Positions 9,892 through 20,407 of a stretch of 64,000 bases of DNA are shown piece by piece. Made by a program: the position numbers and the translations under genes. Position 1 is the stretch's first letter. Each line of letters opens with the position of its first letter. Location: positions 434,001 through 498,000 of the forward strand of contig NZ_CP072793.1 in assembly GCF_017901175.1 (NCBI RefSeq). Reading direction: 5' to 3'. The DNA comes from Thiothrix unzii (GTDB lineage Bacteria > Pseudomonadota > Gammaproteobacteria > Thiotrichales > Thiotrichaceae). The notes below the pieces were generated by a model. It was not told the origin of the DNA. It saw only the letters and a list, made by a program, of their open reading frames with translations, and did not search any database.

Positions 9892-12591
9892 ATGTTGGGT
9901 TCCGTAGCCAGAAAAATTTTTGGCAGCCGCAATGACCGTCTGGTTAAGTCTTATTCCAAACTAGTCAAGAAAATCAACGTACTGGAAGACCAGTGCCGTG
10001 CCTTGTCTGATGCGCAATTAGCGGCTAAGACCGTAGAGTTTCGGGCGCGTTTAGCGCAGGGTGAAGCTTTAGATAATTTATTGCCAGAAGCTTTTGCTGT
10101 GGTGCGTGAAGCAGGGCATCGTACCTTGGGAATGCGTCATTACGATGTACAAATGATTGGTGGCATGGTGTTGCATGACGGTAAAATTGCCGAAATGCGC
10201 ACGGGTGAAGGTAAAACCTTGGTGGCGACGGTAGCTGCATATTTAAATGCGTTACCGGGGCGCGGGATGCACGTCATTACCGTCAATGACTATCTGGCGC
10301 AGCGCGATGCGGCACAGATGGCGCGGTTGTACAGCTTTCTTGGCTTGACCACGGGTGTCATTATTAACGGTTTAAGTTCTGATCAGCGGCGTGAAGCGTA
10401 TGCGGCGGACATTACTTACGGCACAAATAATGAATTCGGCTTCGATTACCTGCGCGACAATATGGCTTTCCGTAAGGAAGACAGGGTGCAGCGTCCGTTG
10501 CATTACGCGATTGTGGACGAAGTTGACTCCATTTTGATTGATGAAGCACGTACCCCGTTGATTATTTCCGGGCCGAGTCACGACGCTTCGCAATTATACA
10601 CCGCGATTAACAGCATTATTCCTCAGTTGACTAAGCAGCTCGAAGAAGAGGGCGAAGGCGATTATTCCGTCGACGAGAAAGCGCGTCAGGTGTACTTAAC
10701 TGAGTCCGGGCAAGAGCGTATTGAGCAGTTACTGACTGCCGCGAAGATTTTGCCGGAAGGTCAAGGTTTATACGATACGGTGAGCATTAGCGTGCTGCAC
10801 CACTTGAATGCGGGTTTGCGGGCGCACGTGTTATTCCAGCGTAACGTGGATTACATTGTGCGCGATGGCAAAATCATCATCGTCGATGAGTTTACTGGGC
10901 GTACCATGCCGGGTCGGCGTTGGTCTGAAGGCTTACATCAAGCGATTGAAGCTAAAGAAGAAGTCGAAATTCAGGCTGAAAACCAGACGTTGGCTTCCAT
11001 TACTTTCCAGAACTATTTCCGTTTGTACGAAAAGCTGTCAGGTATGACCGGTACGGCGGATACCGAAGCCTTTGAATTGCAGCAAATTTACGGTTTGGAA
11101 GTGGTGGTTATTCCAACCCATCGTCCGATGATTCGTAAAGATGCCAATGACTTGGTGTTCTTGACGGCTGAAGAAAAATACGAAGCTATCATTAAAGAAA
11201 TTCAAACCGAAGTGGAAAAAGGTCGCCCGATATTGGTGGGTACGGCTTCGATTGATACTTCGGAATTGGTTTCTGACAAGCTAAAGGCTCTGCGGATTCC
11301 GCATGAAGTCCTCAATGCGAAACAACATGAGCGTGAAGCACACATTGTTGCGAACGCAGGGCGACCCGGTGCGGTAACGATTGCCACCAACATGGCTGGT
11401 CGCGGTACGGACATCGTGTTAGGCGGTAGTTTAGAAGAAGAGTTACGTCAATTAGCTGCGCCAAATCCTGAAGCGGAACAGAAAATCCGTGCGTTGTGGC
11501 AAAAACGCCATGATGCGGTGGTTGCTTCTGGTGGTTTACACATTTTGGGCACTGAACGCCACGAATCGCGCCGGATCGACAATCAGTTGCGCGGGCGTTC
11601 CGGTCGTCAGGGTGACCCCGGTTCTTCACGTTTCTTCTTGTCGCTCGAAGACACCCTCATGCGTATTTTTGCCTCTGAGCGAGTCAAGGGCATGATGCAG
11701 CGTTTGGGGATGGAAAAAGGCCAAGCGATTGAAGCGGGTTTGGTTTCCAAGTCGATTGAAAATGCGCAGCGTAAGGTGGAAGCGCACAACTACGATATTC
11801 GTAAGCATTTGCTCGAATACGATGACGTGGCAAATGACCAGCGTAAAGTCATTTATGGGCAGCGCAATGAGTTGCTGGAAGCCGATGACATCGCTGACAT
11901 GATTGCGAATATTCGTGAAGACGTGGCGGACACCATGTTCTCGGCGCATATTCCAGCGGGTAGTATTGACGAGCAATGGGATCTTGACGGTCTTTACAAG
12001 CAGCTTTATACCGATTTTGGTTTGGATTTGCCGATTAAACAGTGGTTGGCAACTGAAAAGAATTTGTACGAAGAAACCTTGCGTGATCGTATCCAAGAGC
12101 AAGTGGCTGCGGTATTGACCAACAAAGAGGAAATGATTTCCGCGCCGAATATGCGTCGTTTGGAACGTGACGTGATGTTGCATGTGCTGGATACCGAGTG
12201 GAAAGAACACTTGGCAGCAATGGACTATTTGCGCCAAAGCGTGGGCTTGCGTGGTTATGCGCAGAAAAACCCCAAGCAAGAATACAAGCGTGAAGCGTTT
12301 GAAATGTTCGAGCAATTGCTGGAGCGCATCAAACACGATGTAATTGCTTTCCTGATGCGGATTCAATTACAAGAACCGCAAGCAGCAATAGCGGAATTGG
12401 AAACTCACCCAGAGCAGCCAATGCAGTTTACTCACGCGGATGCGGGTAGCGTATTGGCAGATGATGAAGTGGTAGATGCCGTTGTGGGTGACGATACCTT
12501 TAAACGCGAAGGCGATAAAGTTGGGCGCAATGACCTGTGCCCGTGCGGTTCCGGCAAGAAATACAAGCATTGCCACGGTAAGTTGAGTTAA
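9892..12591 (+). CDS. secA: SecA, preprotein translocase ATPase
   Basis: 899 residues, full length. This motor drives unfolded preproteins through SecYEG. Seen: Walker A in [20 protein letters not shown], Walker [17 protein letters not shown], the second nucleotide-binding domain with [15 protein letters not shown] and [15 protein letters not shown], and the C-terminal zinc-binding, SecB-interacting tail [15 protein letters not shown]. It is followed 25 bp later by argJ, as in Pseudomonas. The many secreted proteins in the second half of the window would depend on it. Confidence 0.98.
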   Translation: MLGSVARKIFGSRNDRLVKSYSKLVKKINVLEDQCRALSDAQLAAKTVEFRARLAQGEALDNLLPEAFAVVREAGHRTLGMRHYDVQMIGGMVLHDGKIAEMRTGEGKTLVATVAAYLNALPGRGMHVITVNDYLAQRDAAQMARLYSFLGLTTGVIINGLSSDQRREAYAADITYGTNNEFGFDYLRDNMAFRKEDRVQRPLHYAIVDEVDSILIDEARTPLIISGPSHDASQLYTAINSIIPQLTKQLEEEGEGDYSVDEKARQVYLTESGQERIEQLLTAAKILPEGQGLYDTVSISVLHHLNAGLRAHVLFQRNVDYIVRDGKIIIVDEFTGRTMPGRRWSEGLHQAIEAKEEVEIQAENQTLASITFQNYFRLYEKLSGMTGTADTEAFELQQIYGLEVVVIPTHRPMIRKDANDLVFLTAEEKYEAIIKEIQTEVEKGRPILVGTASIDTSELVSDKLKALRIPHEVLNAKQHEREAHIVANAGRPGAVTIATNMAGRGTDIVLGGSLEEELRQLAAPNPEAEQKIRALWQKRHDAVVASGGLHILGTERHESRRIDNQLRGRSGRQGDPGSSRFFLSLEDTLMRIFASERVKGMMQRLGMEKGQAIEAGLVSKSIENAQRKVEAHNYDIRKHLLEYDDVANDQRKVIYGQRNELLEADDIADMIANIREDVADTMFSAHIPAGSIDEQWDLDGLYKQLYTDFGLDLPIKQWLATEKNLYEETLRDRIQEQVAAVLTNKEEMISAPNMRRLERDVMLHVLDTEWKEHLAAMDYLRQSVGLRGYAQKNPKQEYKREAFEMFEQLLERIKHDVIAFLMRIQLQEPQAAIAELETHPEQPMQFTHADAGSVLADDEVVDAVVGDDTFKREGDKVGRNDLCPCGSGKKYKHCHGKLS

Positions 12592-12616
12592 GCATCGACG
12601 AGTTGGAGTAGGTAAT

Positions 12617-13825
12617 ATGGCAGTCAATTTACAAGCACCTGAAACGTTATTGCCTGTTGCGGGCGTGCGTTTAGCATCGGTTAACGCCGGTATCCGTTAC
12701 AAAAACCGTAACGATTTGTTATTGATTGAGTTGGAAAACGGTAGCCATACCGCAGCGGTTTTTACCCGTAATGCGTTTTGTGCTGCACCAGTTCATGTTT
12801 GCCGCAGCCATTTACAACACTCCAGTCCACGTTATTTGTTGGTCAATGCGGGCAATGCGAATGCCGGTACGGGTGAGCAAGGAATGCAGGCGGCGCGTGA
12901 ATGTTGCGAGCAACTCGCCGAACAAGGTGAATGCTGGGCCGAACAAGTCCTGCCATTTTCTACCGGCGTGATTGGAATGCAGCTCCCGGTGGAAAAAATT
13001 ACGGCCGCATTGCCGCAAGCTTTAGCGCAATTAGACGAAAACGGTTGGATGGATGCTTCGCGCACCATTATGACTACCGATACCGTGGCGAAAGCGATCA
13101 GCCGTCAGGTGGAAATCTTTGGCGAAACCATCACAATTACGGGTATTGCTAAGGGTGCAGGGATGATTCACCCCAATATGGCAACCATGTTGGCGTATGT
13201 GGCGACTGATGCATTGCTGGAAAAAGAGACTTTACAGCGGGTCTTGAATACGGTGGTTGAAGAAACTTTCAACTGCATCACTGTCGATGGCGACACTTCT
13301 ACCAATGATTCTTTGGTGGTTATGGCGACGGGTAGTTCCGGCGTTTATGTGGGTGGCGCGGGTTTGGCAATATTCCAGCAAGCATTGCAGGAAGTGTGCT
13401 TGTACCTTGCTCAGGCGATTATTCGTGATGGCGAAGGCGCAACAAAATTTATCAGTATTGATGTGCAAGGTGCGGCTACCCGTGCCGAAGCCCGTGTGGT
13501 GGGAAATACTGTCGCGCTGTCGCCGTTGGTGAAAACGGCGTTGTTCGCCAGTGACCCTAACTGGGGGCGTATTCTTGCCGCAGTTGGTCGTAGCCATGTG
13601 GACGATTTAGCCGTTGATCGCATCAGCATTTGGCTGGGTGAAACCGTGTTAATCGTCAATGGCGAGCCTGCGCCTAGTTACCAAGAAGCATTGGGTGCGG
13701 CAGAAATGCGCCGCGATGAAATCACCATTCGCATTGATTTAGGGCGTGGTGAAGCCTCTGCAACCACTTGGACGTGCGATTTCTCTTACGATTACGTCAA
13801 AATCAACGCTGAATACCGCAGTTAA
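12617..13825 (+). CDS. argJ: ArgJ, glutamate N-acetyltransferase / amino-acid acetyltransferase
   Basis: 402 residues. ArgJ moves the acetyl group from N-acetylornithine to glutamate, closing the arginine-synthesis cycle; some versions also use acetyl-CoA. The self-cleavage site is clear in KGAGMIHPNMATMLA, where the threonine of ATML becomes the nucleophile of the beta chain. Other family blocks are VNAGNANAGTG and TVDGDTSTND. The ATG follows a GGAG site. The final A of its TAA stop is also the first base of the next gene's ATG. Confidence 0.96.
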   Translation: MAVNLQAPETLLPVAGVRLASVNAGIRYKNRNDLLLIELENGSHTAAVFTRNAFCAAPVHVCRSHLQHSSPRYLLVNAGNANAGTGEQGMQAARECCEQLAEQGECWAEQVLPFSTGVIGMQLPVEKITAALPQALAQLDENGWMDASRTIMTTDTVAKAISRQVEIFGETITITGIAKGAGMIHPNMATMLAYVATDALLEKETLQRVLNTVVEETFNCITVDGDTSTNDSLVVMATGSSGVYVGGAGLAIFQQALQEVCLYLAQAIIRDGEGATKFISIDVQGAATRAEARVVGNTVALSPLVKTALFASDPNWGRILAAVGRSHVDDLAVDRISIWLGETVLIVNGEPAPSYQEALGAAEMRRDEITIRIDLGRGEASATTWTCDFSYDYVKINAEYRS

Positions 13826-14772
13826 TGAACGAACCGCTTTATGTGGTTGCGGCGGTGATTCGCGGTGATGATGGCAGAATTTTATTAGCGCAACGCCCCA
13901 GCAATAAACACCAAGGTGGCAAGTGGGAGTTTCCAGGCGGCAAATTAGAAGTCGGTGAAACTCCGTTGCAGGCATTGGGGCGCGAATTGCACGAAGAACT
14001 GGGCATTACCCCGCTACAAGCTCAACCTCTGATTAAAGTGCGTTACACCTATCCCGAACGCAGTGTATTGCTCGATGTTTGGGAGGTTACTGCTTTTGAA
14101 GGCATTCCGCACGGTTGTGAAGGTCAGCCAGTCGCGTGGTTTACCGCAGCGCAATTACCCACTTTAGAATTTCCGGCGGCGAATGCACCGATTGTGACGG
14201 CGGCATTATTGCCCGCTCAGTATCTAATTACCCCTGAACCTGAAGACTTCTCCGCCTTTTTACTGCGTTTGGAGACCTGTTTGCAGGCGGGTGTACGTTT
14301 GGTGCAGTTTCGCGCCAAATCACTGGACTCGTCCGCGTATCTGGCTTTAGCGCAAGATGTGATTGCGCTGACGCACGCTTATCAGGGAAAGGTGATTGTC
14401 AATGCGCCACCTCTGGCGATAGCGGCAGCAGATGGGGTGCATTTAACCAGTCGGCAATTGCAGCAACCATCTGATGACATCCTTAAGCTGCGTTTGCCGG
14501 GGCAATGGTTGTCGGCGGCTTGTCATAATGCGCAAGAGTTAGTACAAGCTGCTACATTGGGTGTGGATTTTGCGCTGCTTGCACCGGTACTGCCCACCGC
14601 GACACACCCGAATGCGCCAACGTTAGGCTGGGATGCTTTTCAGGAGTTGGCAGATGCGGTGAATTTCCCAGTATACGCGCTGGGTGGTTTGAATGTTGCT
14701 GACCTAGCTATCGCACGCCGACACGGCGGGCAGGGAATCGCTGCCATCCGAGGGTTATGGGGTGTGGTTTAA
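13825..14772 (+). CDS. Nudix hydrolase fused to a ThiE-like domain
   Basis: 315 residues in two domains. Residues 1-130 form a MutT-type Nudix domain; the Nudix box GGKLEVGETPLQALGRELHEELG (too long to be chance, residues 31-54) has every catalytic glutamate. MutT removes 8-oxo-dGTP from the nucleotide pool. Residues 135-315 resemble thiamine-phosphate synthase, with VQFRAKSLD, DGVHLTSRQLQ, LLAPVLPTATHP and the phosphate loop VYALGGL. The INDR segment of true ThiE reads VNAPPLA here, so thiamine synthesis by this domain is doubtful. The same fusion follows argJ in pseudomonads. Its stop overlaps that of the convergent DUF465 gene. Confidence 0.9.
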   Translation: MNEPLYVVAAVIRGDDGRILLAQRPSNKHQGGKWEFPGGKLEVGETPLQALGRELHEELGITPLQAQPLIKVRYTYPERSVLLDVWEVTAFEGIPHGCEGQPVAWFTAAQLPTLEFPAANAPIVTAALLPAQYLITPEPEDFSAFLLRLETCLQAGVRLVQFRAKSLDSSAYLALAQDVIALTHAYQGKVIVNAPPLAIAAADGVHLTSRQLQQPSDDILKLRLPGQWLSAACHNAQELVQAATLGVDFALLAPVLPTATHPNAPTLGWDAFQELADAVNFPVYALGGLNVADLAIARRHGGQGIAAIRGLWGVV

Positions 14773-14972
14773 GCGGGCTGATCAGGGATGAGCTGGCTGT
14801 TAATCCGTGAAATCATGTCTTTCAACAGTAACTTGCGTTTTTTCATGCGCGTGGCCTTAAACTGATCGTGATCAGCTTGGGCTTGTAATTGCGCAATGGC
14901 TTCATCCAACTCCCGATGCTCTTGCATCAGTGTTGCTAGTTGTTGGTGAAGCATTTCCGTATCTTGGTGCAT
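14769..14972 (-). CDS. DUF465 (YdcH-like) small protein
   Basis: 67 residues, almost entirely helical. The pattern HRELDEAIAQLQAQADHD followed by MKKRKLLLKDMISRI matches the DUF465/YdcH family, whose members are short two-helix proteins of unknown role. It lies five bases downstream of the DEAD-box-like gene on the same strand and is probably co-transcribed with it. Confidence 0.8.
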   Translation of the reverse strand: MHQDTEMLHQQLATLMQEHRELDEAIAQLQAQADHDQFKATRMKKRKLLLKDMISRINSQLIPDQPA

Positions 14973-14976
14973 GGTC

Positions 14977-16605
14977 TTATTGCGTCACAATTCGGCGTTT
15001 TTCTTTGTAACGAATCACCACTTTTTTATCATCTGCGGCTTTATCGCCAGCAGGTTGCTGTGGTGCGTAATTGGGTTTTTCCCAGCTACCGATTTCGTAA
15101 GAGCCGCCATTGTCACGGCGTGCGCCTGTGTTAGGACGCGGATTATTGTGGTAAGGGCGTGGTGCTTCACCGCCGCCGCCGCCACCGTCAGTGCGTTTGC
15201 GCTGCGCTCCGCCATTAAGACGACCGTAAGGACCTTTGCGTTGTTGACGCGGATCGGCACTTCCGGCGGCGGCTTGACGATCATCAGGTGGACGTTGTTC
15301 TGGGTTGCGCCCTTGGCTGGGATTATGGTTGCTGCGCCCTTGTTGGTTGGGAGCGTTGCGTCCATTGCTTGCACCGTGTTGGCGCGAACCACCGCGTGCT
15401 GCGCCGCCACCTTGATTGCGTTGCCCGCGTCCGTCGTTATCACGATGGCTACGCGGTGAGCGCACTGTCGGCGTGAAGCTACCGGAGGTGTGTTCCAGTG
15501 GTGCAAGTCCGGGCAGGTTGCATTGTTCAATCGAATCGCCTAGTGATTCTTCGATTAATTTCAGGTTTTCGCGTTCGCGTGGCAATACGACTGCAATGAC
15601 AGCTTCTTCGCGGGTAGCCGTGGCGAGGTCACGTAAGCGTGCTTCGTAATCTTCCACTTTCGCCGGTAACTCGAAGTTAATGACGTGTTCATCGCCGCGT
15701 AATTGCGGGGTAAGCCCATCTTGGTCAGCGTAAATCAAAATTGGGCTGGTTTCACCGTTGCGCTCATCCGCCGGAATATCCGCCGCTACGTCTGCGCTAT
15801 GCCCATGATTACTCAGGCTTTCTGCTAAAGCTTTGGCGACTTTGCTGGTAATCGTGAAAATAACAGTGGGTTCACCGGCAAATTCATCCAGCAAATGATC
15901 CATTAACGCGATTTTGTGAGTGTAATCGTCAGCAAGGTGCACGACTTGCGGAATTTGCAGTAAAGGATTGCGGTCGTCTTCAATCTCTAATTCTTCCGCA
16001 CCCGCTAAAATCGTGCGGGCGTACCCGGCGATGTCATCTTCTTTACGCACAAACGCAATAATCGGGCATTCAGAAGAGCGTTCGGAGAGAATTTTATTAA
16101 TCAGCCCGTGCAAGCCCTTGTGATAAATCGCGCTCAGGTCGTCAATAATCAGCATTTCCAGCTTGGAAAAGTCGGCTTTGTTATTATCGACCAAATCATT
16201 TAAACGCCCGGGTGTGGCAATCATTAAATCCAAAGGGCGGCGTAACAAGCGCATTTGCGGTTGATATGGGCGACCACTGACAATAAAACCGGAGCGAATT
16301 TGCTGCCCATCACCTAATAAACGCTTGATGGTGTAATTAATCTGATTCACCCGGTCACGGCGTGAGGTCAGGATTAAAACACGCGCGTGGCGATGTTCTT
16401 CCAAAGGATTACCCAGCACATGATTCATGGCGGGAATCAGGAACGCACCTGTTTTGCCGGAAGCAGATTGCGTCCAAATGATAACGCTTTTATGCGCCGT
16501 CATAAGGGGTATCAACTGCTTTTGCAGCTCAGTCGGATTTTCGTAACCAGCCGCCTCGATGGTAGCTGCGAATGTTTCGTTAAGACCTAGTTCTGAGAAC
16601 GACAA
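14977..16605 (-). CDS. DEAD-box helicase-like protein with degenerate motifs
   Basis: 542 residues from a TTG start preceded by GGGAG. The fold is that of DEAD-box RNA helicases: a Q-motif-like start (FSELGLNETF, GYENPTELQKQ), motif I as SASGKT (residues 47-52), and TPGR at 131-134. Key catalytic motifs are lost: motif II DEAD reads DDLS (155-158), motif III SAT is absent, and motif VI HRIGRTGR is replaced by YEARLRDLAT. Residues from about 365 form a Gly/Arg/Asn/Gln-rich disordered tail typical of RNA-binding proteins. It may bind RNA without unwinding it. It stands alone apart from the small DUF465 gene behind it. Confidence 0.85.
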   Translation of the reverse strand: MSFSELGLNETFAATIEAAGYENPTELQKQLIPLMTAHKSVIIWTQSASGKTGAFLIPAMNHVLGNPLEEHRHARVLILTSRRDRVNQINYTIKRLLGDGQQIRSGFIVSGRPYQPQMRLLRRPLDLMIATPGRLNDLVDNNKADFSKLEMLIIDDLSAIYHKGLHGLINKILSERSSECPIIAFVRKEDDIAGYARTILAGAEELEIEDDRNPLLQIPQVVHLADDYTHKIALMDHLLDEFAGEPTVIFTITSKVAKALAESLSNHGHSADVAADIPADERNGETSPILIYADQDGLTPQLRGDEHVINFELPAKVEDYEARLRDLATATREEAVIAVVLPRERENLKLIEESLGDSIEQCNLPGLAPLEHTSGSFTPTVRSPRSHRDNDGRGQRNQGGGAARGGSRQHGASNGRNAPNQQGRSNHNPSQGRNPEQRPPDDRQAAAGSADPRQQRKGPYGRLNGGAQRKRTDGGGGGGEAPRPYHNNPRPNTGARRDNGGSYEIGSWEKPNYAPQQPAGDKAADDKKVVIRYKEKRRIVTQ

Positions 16606-16811
16606 GACACGTACTCCCCGTCTGTAATGGGTGAGAGTGATTTAAAAAAGTGAAGGCAACTGCCACACTGGACAAGGACGAACCAGCAACGCTACCCACA
16701 TCAACTTTCCAAAAACCCGTATTTATGACTCGAATGAATGCATGGGTATATTGGATAAAATTATTATATCTGTTGCGTATAGTCAACGAGTATAAACCTT
16801 TTGTGGTAATT

Positions 16812-18173
16812 TTACATCACTGCTTGAACGGCTTTTTCCAATCGTGAAACTGCCTCAACGGTGATTCCTTCAATCGGCTGCCTTGGTTGGTTTCCCTTGG
16901 GCACAATAGCGCGGCGGAAACCGTGCTTGGCAGCTTCCCGTAATCTTTCCTCACCGTTTGGAACGGGGCGAATTTCGCCCGCCAGTCCAACCTCTCCGAA
17001 AACCACCAGATCAGCAGGTAAAGGACGATTGCGGAAACTTGAGAGTGCCGCTAGCAACAATGGTAAATCAGCGGCGGTTTCTGAAATCTTAACGCCGCCC
17101 ACAATATTGATAAAAACATCCTGATCAAACATCGAAATACCGCCGTGGCGGTGCAATACGGCTAATAACATCGCAAGACGGTTTTGTTCCAGTCCCAACG
17201 TGACCCGTCGGGGCGCATTGCCGTGACTTTGATCGACCAATGCTTGCATCTCGACCATGAGCGGACGTGTGCCTTCGCGCGTCACCATAATCACGCTGCC
17301 GGAGACCGGTTCGTCATGGCGTGACAGGAAAATGGCAGAAGGATTGCTCACTCCTTTGAGGCCGTGCTCGGTCATGGCGAATACGCCGAGTTCGTTGACC
17401 GCGCCGAAACGGTTTTTCACCGCGCGTAAAATGCGGTAACGCCCGCCGGGGTCGCCTTCAAAATATAGCACGGTGTCAACCATGTGCTCCAGCACGCGCG
17501 GGCCTGCAAGCGTCCCTTCTTTGGTAACGTGTCCGACAAGAAACATTGTAGTCTGGGTTTGTTTGGCAAAACGTACCAATTTCGCTGCCGCTTCACGGAT
17601 TTGGCTGACTGAGCCGGGTGCCGATTGCAAGTGATCGGTGAAAATGGTTTGAATCGAGTCGATTACCATTAGTCCCGGTTTTTCTTTCGCGGCTAAATTG
17701 AGAATATTTTCGACGCATGTTTCGGTGAGCAAGCGCAAACGGTCGGTGGGTAAGCCTAGGCGTTTTGCACGTAAGCCCACTTGTTGCAACGATTCTTCCC
17801 CGGTGACGTAGAGGCTGTCGAGCGCGGTCAGTTCGGTGAGGGTTTGCAATAAAATCGTGGATTTGCCGATGCCGGGGTCGCCACCCATCAAGATAACCGA
17901 GCCAGCAACCAAACCACCACCCAAAACACGATCCAGTTCTGCTTGTTGGGTGGGGATGCGCGGACTTTCGTGCAAACTGACTTCTTGCAACGAGCGAATG
18001 ACTGCCTGCTCGCCGGTATAATTGCCGGTGCGTTCTGTTACTTGCTTACTGGTGGGAAGGTTCAGGCTTTCTTCGAGGGTATTCCACGCGCCACAATCGC
18101 TGCATTGCCCGCTCCACTTACTGTGAAGGCAGCCGCAAGCAGAACAATGGTATTGAAGTTTGGCTTTACTCAT
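16812..18173 (-). CDS. radA: RadA, DNA repair branch-migration ATPase
   Basis: 453 residues. Seen: N-terminal zinc finger CSACGCLHSKWSGQCSDCG, Walker A GGDPGIGKSTI, Walker B LMVIDSIQTI, the RadA-specific KNRFG motif (KNRFGAVNELG), and a C-terminal Lon-protease-like domain with GLAGEIRPV. RadA promotes branch migration during recombination and repair. The start overlaps the end of the CNNM gene by eight bases, so it is the third gene of a ypjD-corB-radA unit. Confidence 0.97.
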   Translation of the reverse strand: MSKAKLQYHCSACGCLHSKWSGQCSDCGAWNTLEESLNLPTSKQVTERTGNYTGEQAVIRSLQEVSLHESPRIPTQQAELDRVLGGGLVAGSVILMGGDPGIGKSTILLQTLTELTALDSLYVTGEESLQQVGLRAKRLGLPTDRLRLLTETCVENILNLAAKEKPGLMVIDSIQTIFTDHLQSAPGSVSQIREAAAKLVRFAKQTQTTMFLVGHVTKEGTLAGPRVLEHMVDTVLYFEGDPGGRYRILRAVKNRFGAVNELGVFAMTEHGLKGVSNPSAIFLSRHDEPVSGSVIMVTREGTRPLMVEMQALVDQSHGNAPRRVTLGLEQNRLAMLLAVLHRHGGISMFDQDVFINIVGGVKISETAADLPLLLAALSSFRNRPLPADLVVFGEVGLAGEIRPVPNGEERLREAAKHGFRRAIVPKGNQPRQPIEGITVEAVSRLEKAVQAVM

Positions 18174-19455
18174 CGTCTTCCGTGGTCGCGCGTTGGATGC
18201 GGGGGTGAATAATCAGGGTTTTAACCGCGTTATTGCGGGTTTTGCGAATTTCCATCGGGTAGTCGTCTATCAATACGGTCATGCCGGGTACGGGGATGGA
18301 TTCCAGATATTCCAGTATTAGTCCATTGATTGTATTGGCTTCTTCGGATGCGAAGTGACTGCCTATCTGGCGGTTGACTTCGCGAATTGGCATGGAGCCG
18401 TCTACCCAATAACTGCCATCGTCAAGTTGCTGGATTTCGCGGGTTTGGTTGCTGGGTACAGTAGAAAATTCGCCCACGATTTCTTCTAAAATATCTTCCA
18501 GTGCGATAAGGCCGAGAATTTCACCGTATTCATCAACCACCAAGGCAATCCGGCGGCTTTCCTCTTGGAAGTTTAGCAGTTGTTGCGTCAAGCTGGTGCT
18601 TTCTGGAATAAAATAAGCAGGGCGGATAATGGCCTCAAAGCGTTCCCGATCCAGATGTCCATCCCGAAACAGCGGTAATAATTTGCGCAAGTGTACAAAA
18701 CCAAGCACATTGTCTAAATTTTCGCTGTAAATCAACAGTCGGGTAAAATTACTGTTGATGATTTGCTCTTCAAGCTCGTTCCAGTCGTCATTGATGTCCA
18801 GCCCCTGTAACTGGCTGCGTGGAATCATAATATCGCTAACGGTGGTGCTTTCCATGTCCATCACCCGTAACAGCATATCGAGATGCGATTGCGGAATGTG
18901 TGTACCAGCCGAGCTAACCACGGTGCGCAATTCCTCGTGGCTCAATGCCACCCGGTTAGCATCATCATTACGTGCACCAAAAAGGCGCAAAATGCCGTTG
19001 GTAAACAGATTGAGTAACCAAACAAAAGGCCACATGACTTTCATTAGGGTGGCGTAAATGCGTGCAGCCACAAATGCAATACGTTCGGGGTACATTGCCC
19101 CTAAAGTTTTAGGGGTTATTTCCCCAAAAATCAGCAGCAGGAATGTCAGTATACCCGTAGCAATCGCTAATCCGGCATCCCCGAATACGCGCAAACCCAA
19201 CAGCGTGGCGAGCTGCGTAATCAAGATGTTAACGAAATTGTTGCCTAGTAGAATCAGGCTGATTAAACGATCCGGCTTTGCCAGTAATTTTTGTGCAAGC
19301 CGCGCCCCGGTATGTCCTTTTTCTGCTTGGTGTTTGAGTTTATAGCGGTTTAACGACATCAAGGCGGTTTCTGAGCCGGAAAAAAATGCCGAAAGCGAAA
19401 ACAAGATCAATAGCGCAAAAATCAAAATACCTAGGGGAATGTCGTTAATATTCAC
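18166..19455 (-). CDS. CNNM/CorB-type transporter with CBS domains
   Basis: 429 residues. Residues 1-150 form the DUF21/CNNM membrane domain with FFSGSETALMSLNRYKL and the GEITPKTLG motif. Two CBS domains follow (around 200-320, including MIPRSQLQGLDI and IALVVDEYGEILGLI), then a CorC_HlyC domain at the C-terminus. The family exports or regulates Mg2+ and other divalent cations. Its start overlaps the YpjD stop by ATGA. The ypjD-corB pair next to ffh is the E. coli arrangement, supporting the name CorB/YfjD. Confidence 0.92.
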   Translation of the reverse strand: MNINDIPLGILIFALLILFSLSAFFSGSETALMSLNRYKLKHQAEKGHTGARLAQKLLAKPDRLISLILLGNNFVNILITQLATLLGLRVFGDAGLAIATGILTFLLLIFGEITPKTLGAMYPERIAFVAARIYATLMKVMWPFVWLLNLFTNGILRLFGARNDDANRVALSHEELRTVVSSAGTHIPQSHLDMLLRVMDMESTTVSDIMIPRSQLQGLDINDDWNELEEQIINSNFTRLLIYSENLDNVLGFVHLRKLLPLFRDGHLDRERFEAIIRPAYFIPESTSLTQQLLNFQEESRRIALVVDEYGEILGLIALEDILEEIVGEFSTVPSNQTREIQQLDDGSYWVDGSMPIREVNRQIGSHFASEEANTINGLILEYLESIPVPGMTVLIDDYPMEIRKTRNNAVKTLIIHPRIQRATTEDDE

Positions 19456-20285
19456 GATGATTTTACCAAGAACTCCAGCACAAATTTACTGCCAAAAAAC
19501 GCCAGCATCAAAATGAAGAATCCGCTAAGTGTCCAGCGAATCGCAATACGTCCGCGCCAGCCATACCGCCAATGTCCTGCCAGCAGGGTAGCAAACACGA
19601 GCAATGCAATGATGGATAACACCGTTTTATGGACAAGGTGCTGGCTGAAAAGATTGTCAACATACAGCGCACCACTGAGCAGCCCCGCGCTCAGTAGCAT
19701 AACCCCAAGCAGGATCAACTTGAACAATAAGGCTTCCATATCCAGCAATGGCGGTAAAGTGCGAATCAGACCACCGGGATTGTGATTGTGTAAGTGCTTG
19801 TTTTGCCATGCCAGTAACAGAGCTTGCAGTGCGGCTAGGGTTAACATGCTGTAGGCCAGCAGTGAAGTGAAAATATGTACGCCTAAGCCGTTGCGTAAAT
19901 CCAACGCTGCGCTATTTCCCTCATTTATCAACGGTAACAGCATGGCTGATAGTGTGAACGGTACAACGAAAATTCCGAGTGTCTCCAGCGGGCGGCGCAA
20001 CATCGTAATAAACAGCAAGACGCTGCACAGCCACATGACGATGGAGCTTGCGCGTGCAAAGTCGATAGTGATTCCAGGTGTCTGCGAAATGGCGTGCAGA
20101 ATTGTCCAGCCGTGCATACCCAGTGCCAATAGCCACACGACTATCAGTAATTGACGGTATTCCTGCGGCTGTCCTTGTAAGCGGTTGCGTAACCGCACTC
20201 CGATTAACAGCCACGTCGCCAACCACGCCAGCATGGCGAGCAAATTCGGGATGGCAAACAAGTTAAACGTTATTATCATTGTCAA
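19452..20285 (-). CDS. ypjD: YpjD-like cytochrome c assembly-family membrane protein
   Basis: 277 residues with about eight membrane segments. The central part, HIFTSLLAYSMLTLAALQAL, is the typical core of the CcsA/CcmC heme-handling family to which E. coli YpjD belongs. The role of YpjD is not settled. It is divergent from ffh, with about 120 bp between them that must hold both promoters, and leads the ypjD-corB-radA unit. ATG codons at 20285 and 20279 are both possible starts. Confidence 0.88.
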   Translation of the reverse strand: MTMIITFNLFAIPNLLAMLAWLATWLLIGVRLRNRLQGQPQEYRQLLIVVWLLALGMHGWTILHAISQTPGITIDFARASSIVMWLCSVLLFITMLRRPLETLGIFVVPFTLSAMLLPLINEGNSAALDLRNGLGVHIFTSLLAYSMLTLAALQALLLAWQNKHLHNHNPGGLIRTLPPLLDMEALLFKLILLGVMLLSAGLLSGALYVDNLFSQHLVHKTVLSIIALLVFATLLAGHWRYGWRGRIAIRWTLSGFFILMLAFFGSKFVLEFLVKSS

Positions 20286-20407
20286 CGGGTTTCGTGTGTT
20301 AGCTCTTGAGATGTTACGTGAAACGTACCCTTTCGGGAACGCATTCGTTTTTGCTTTAATGCTATGATAGCAATTTGTGCCTGAATGGGACTAGAAAGAA
20401 GTCAAAC

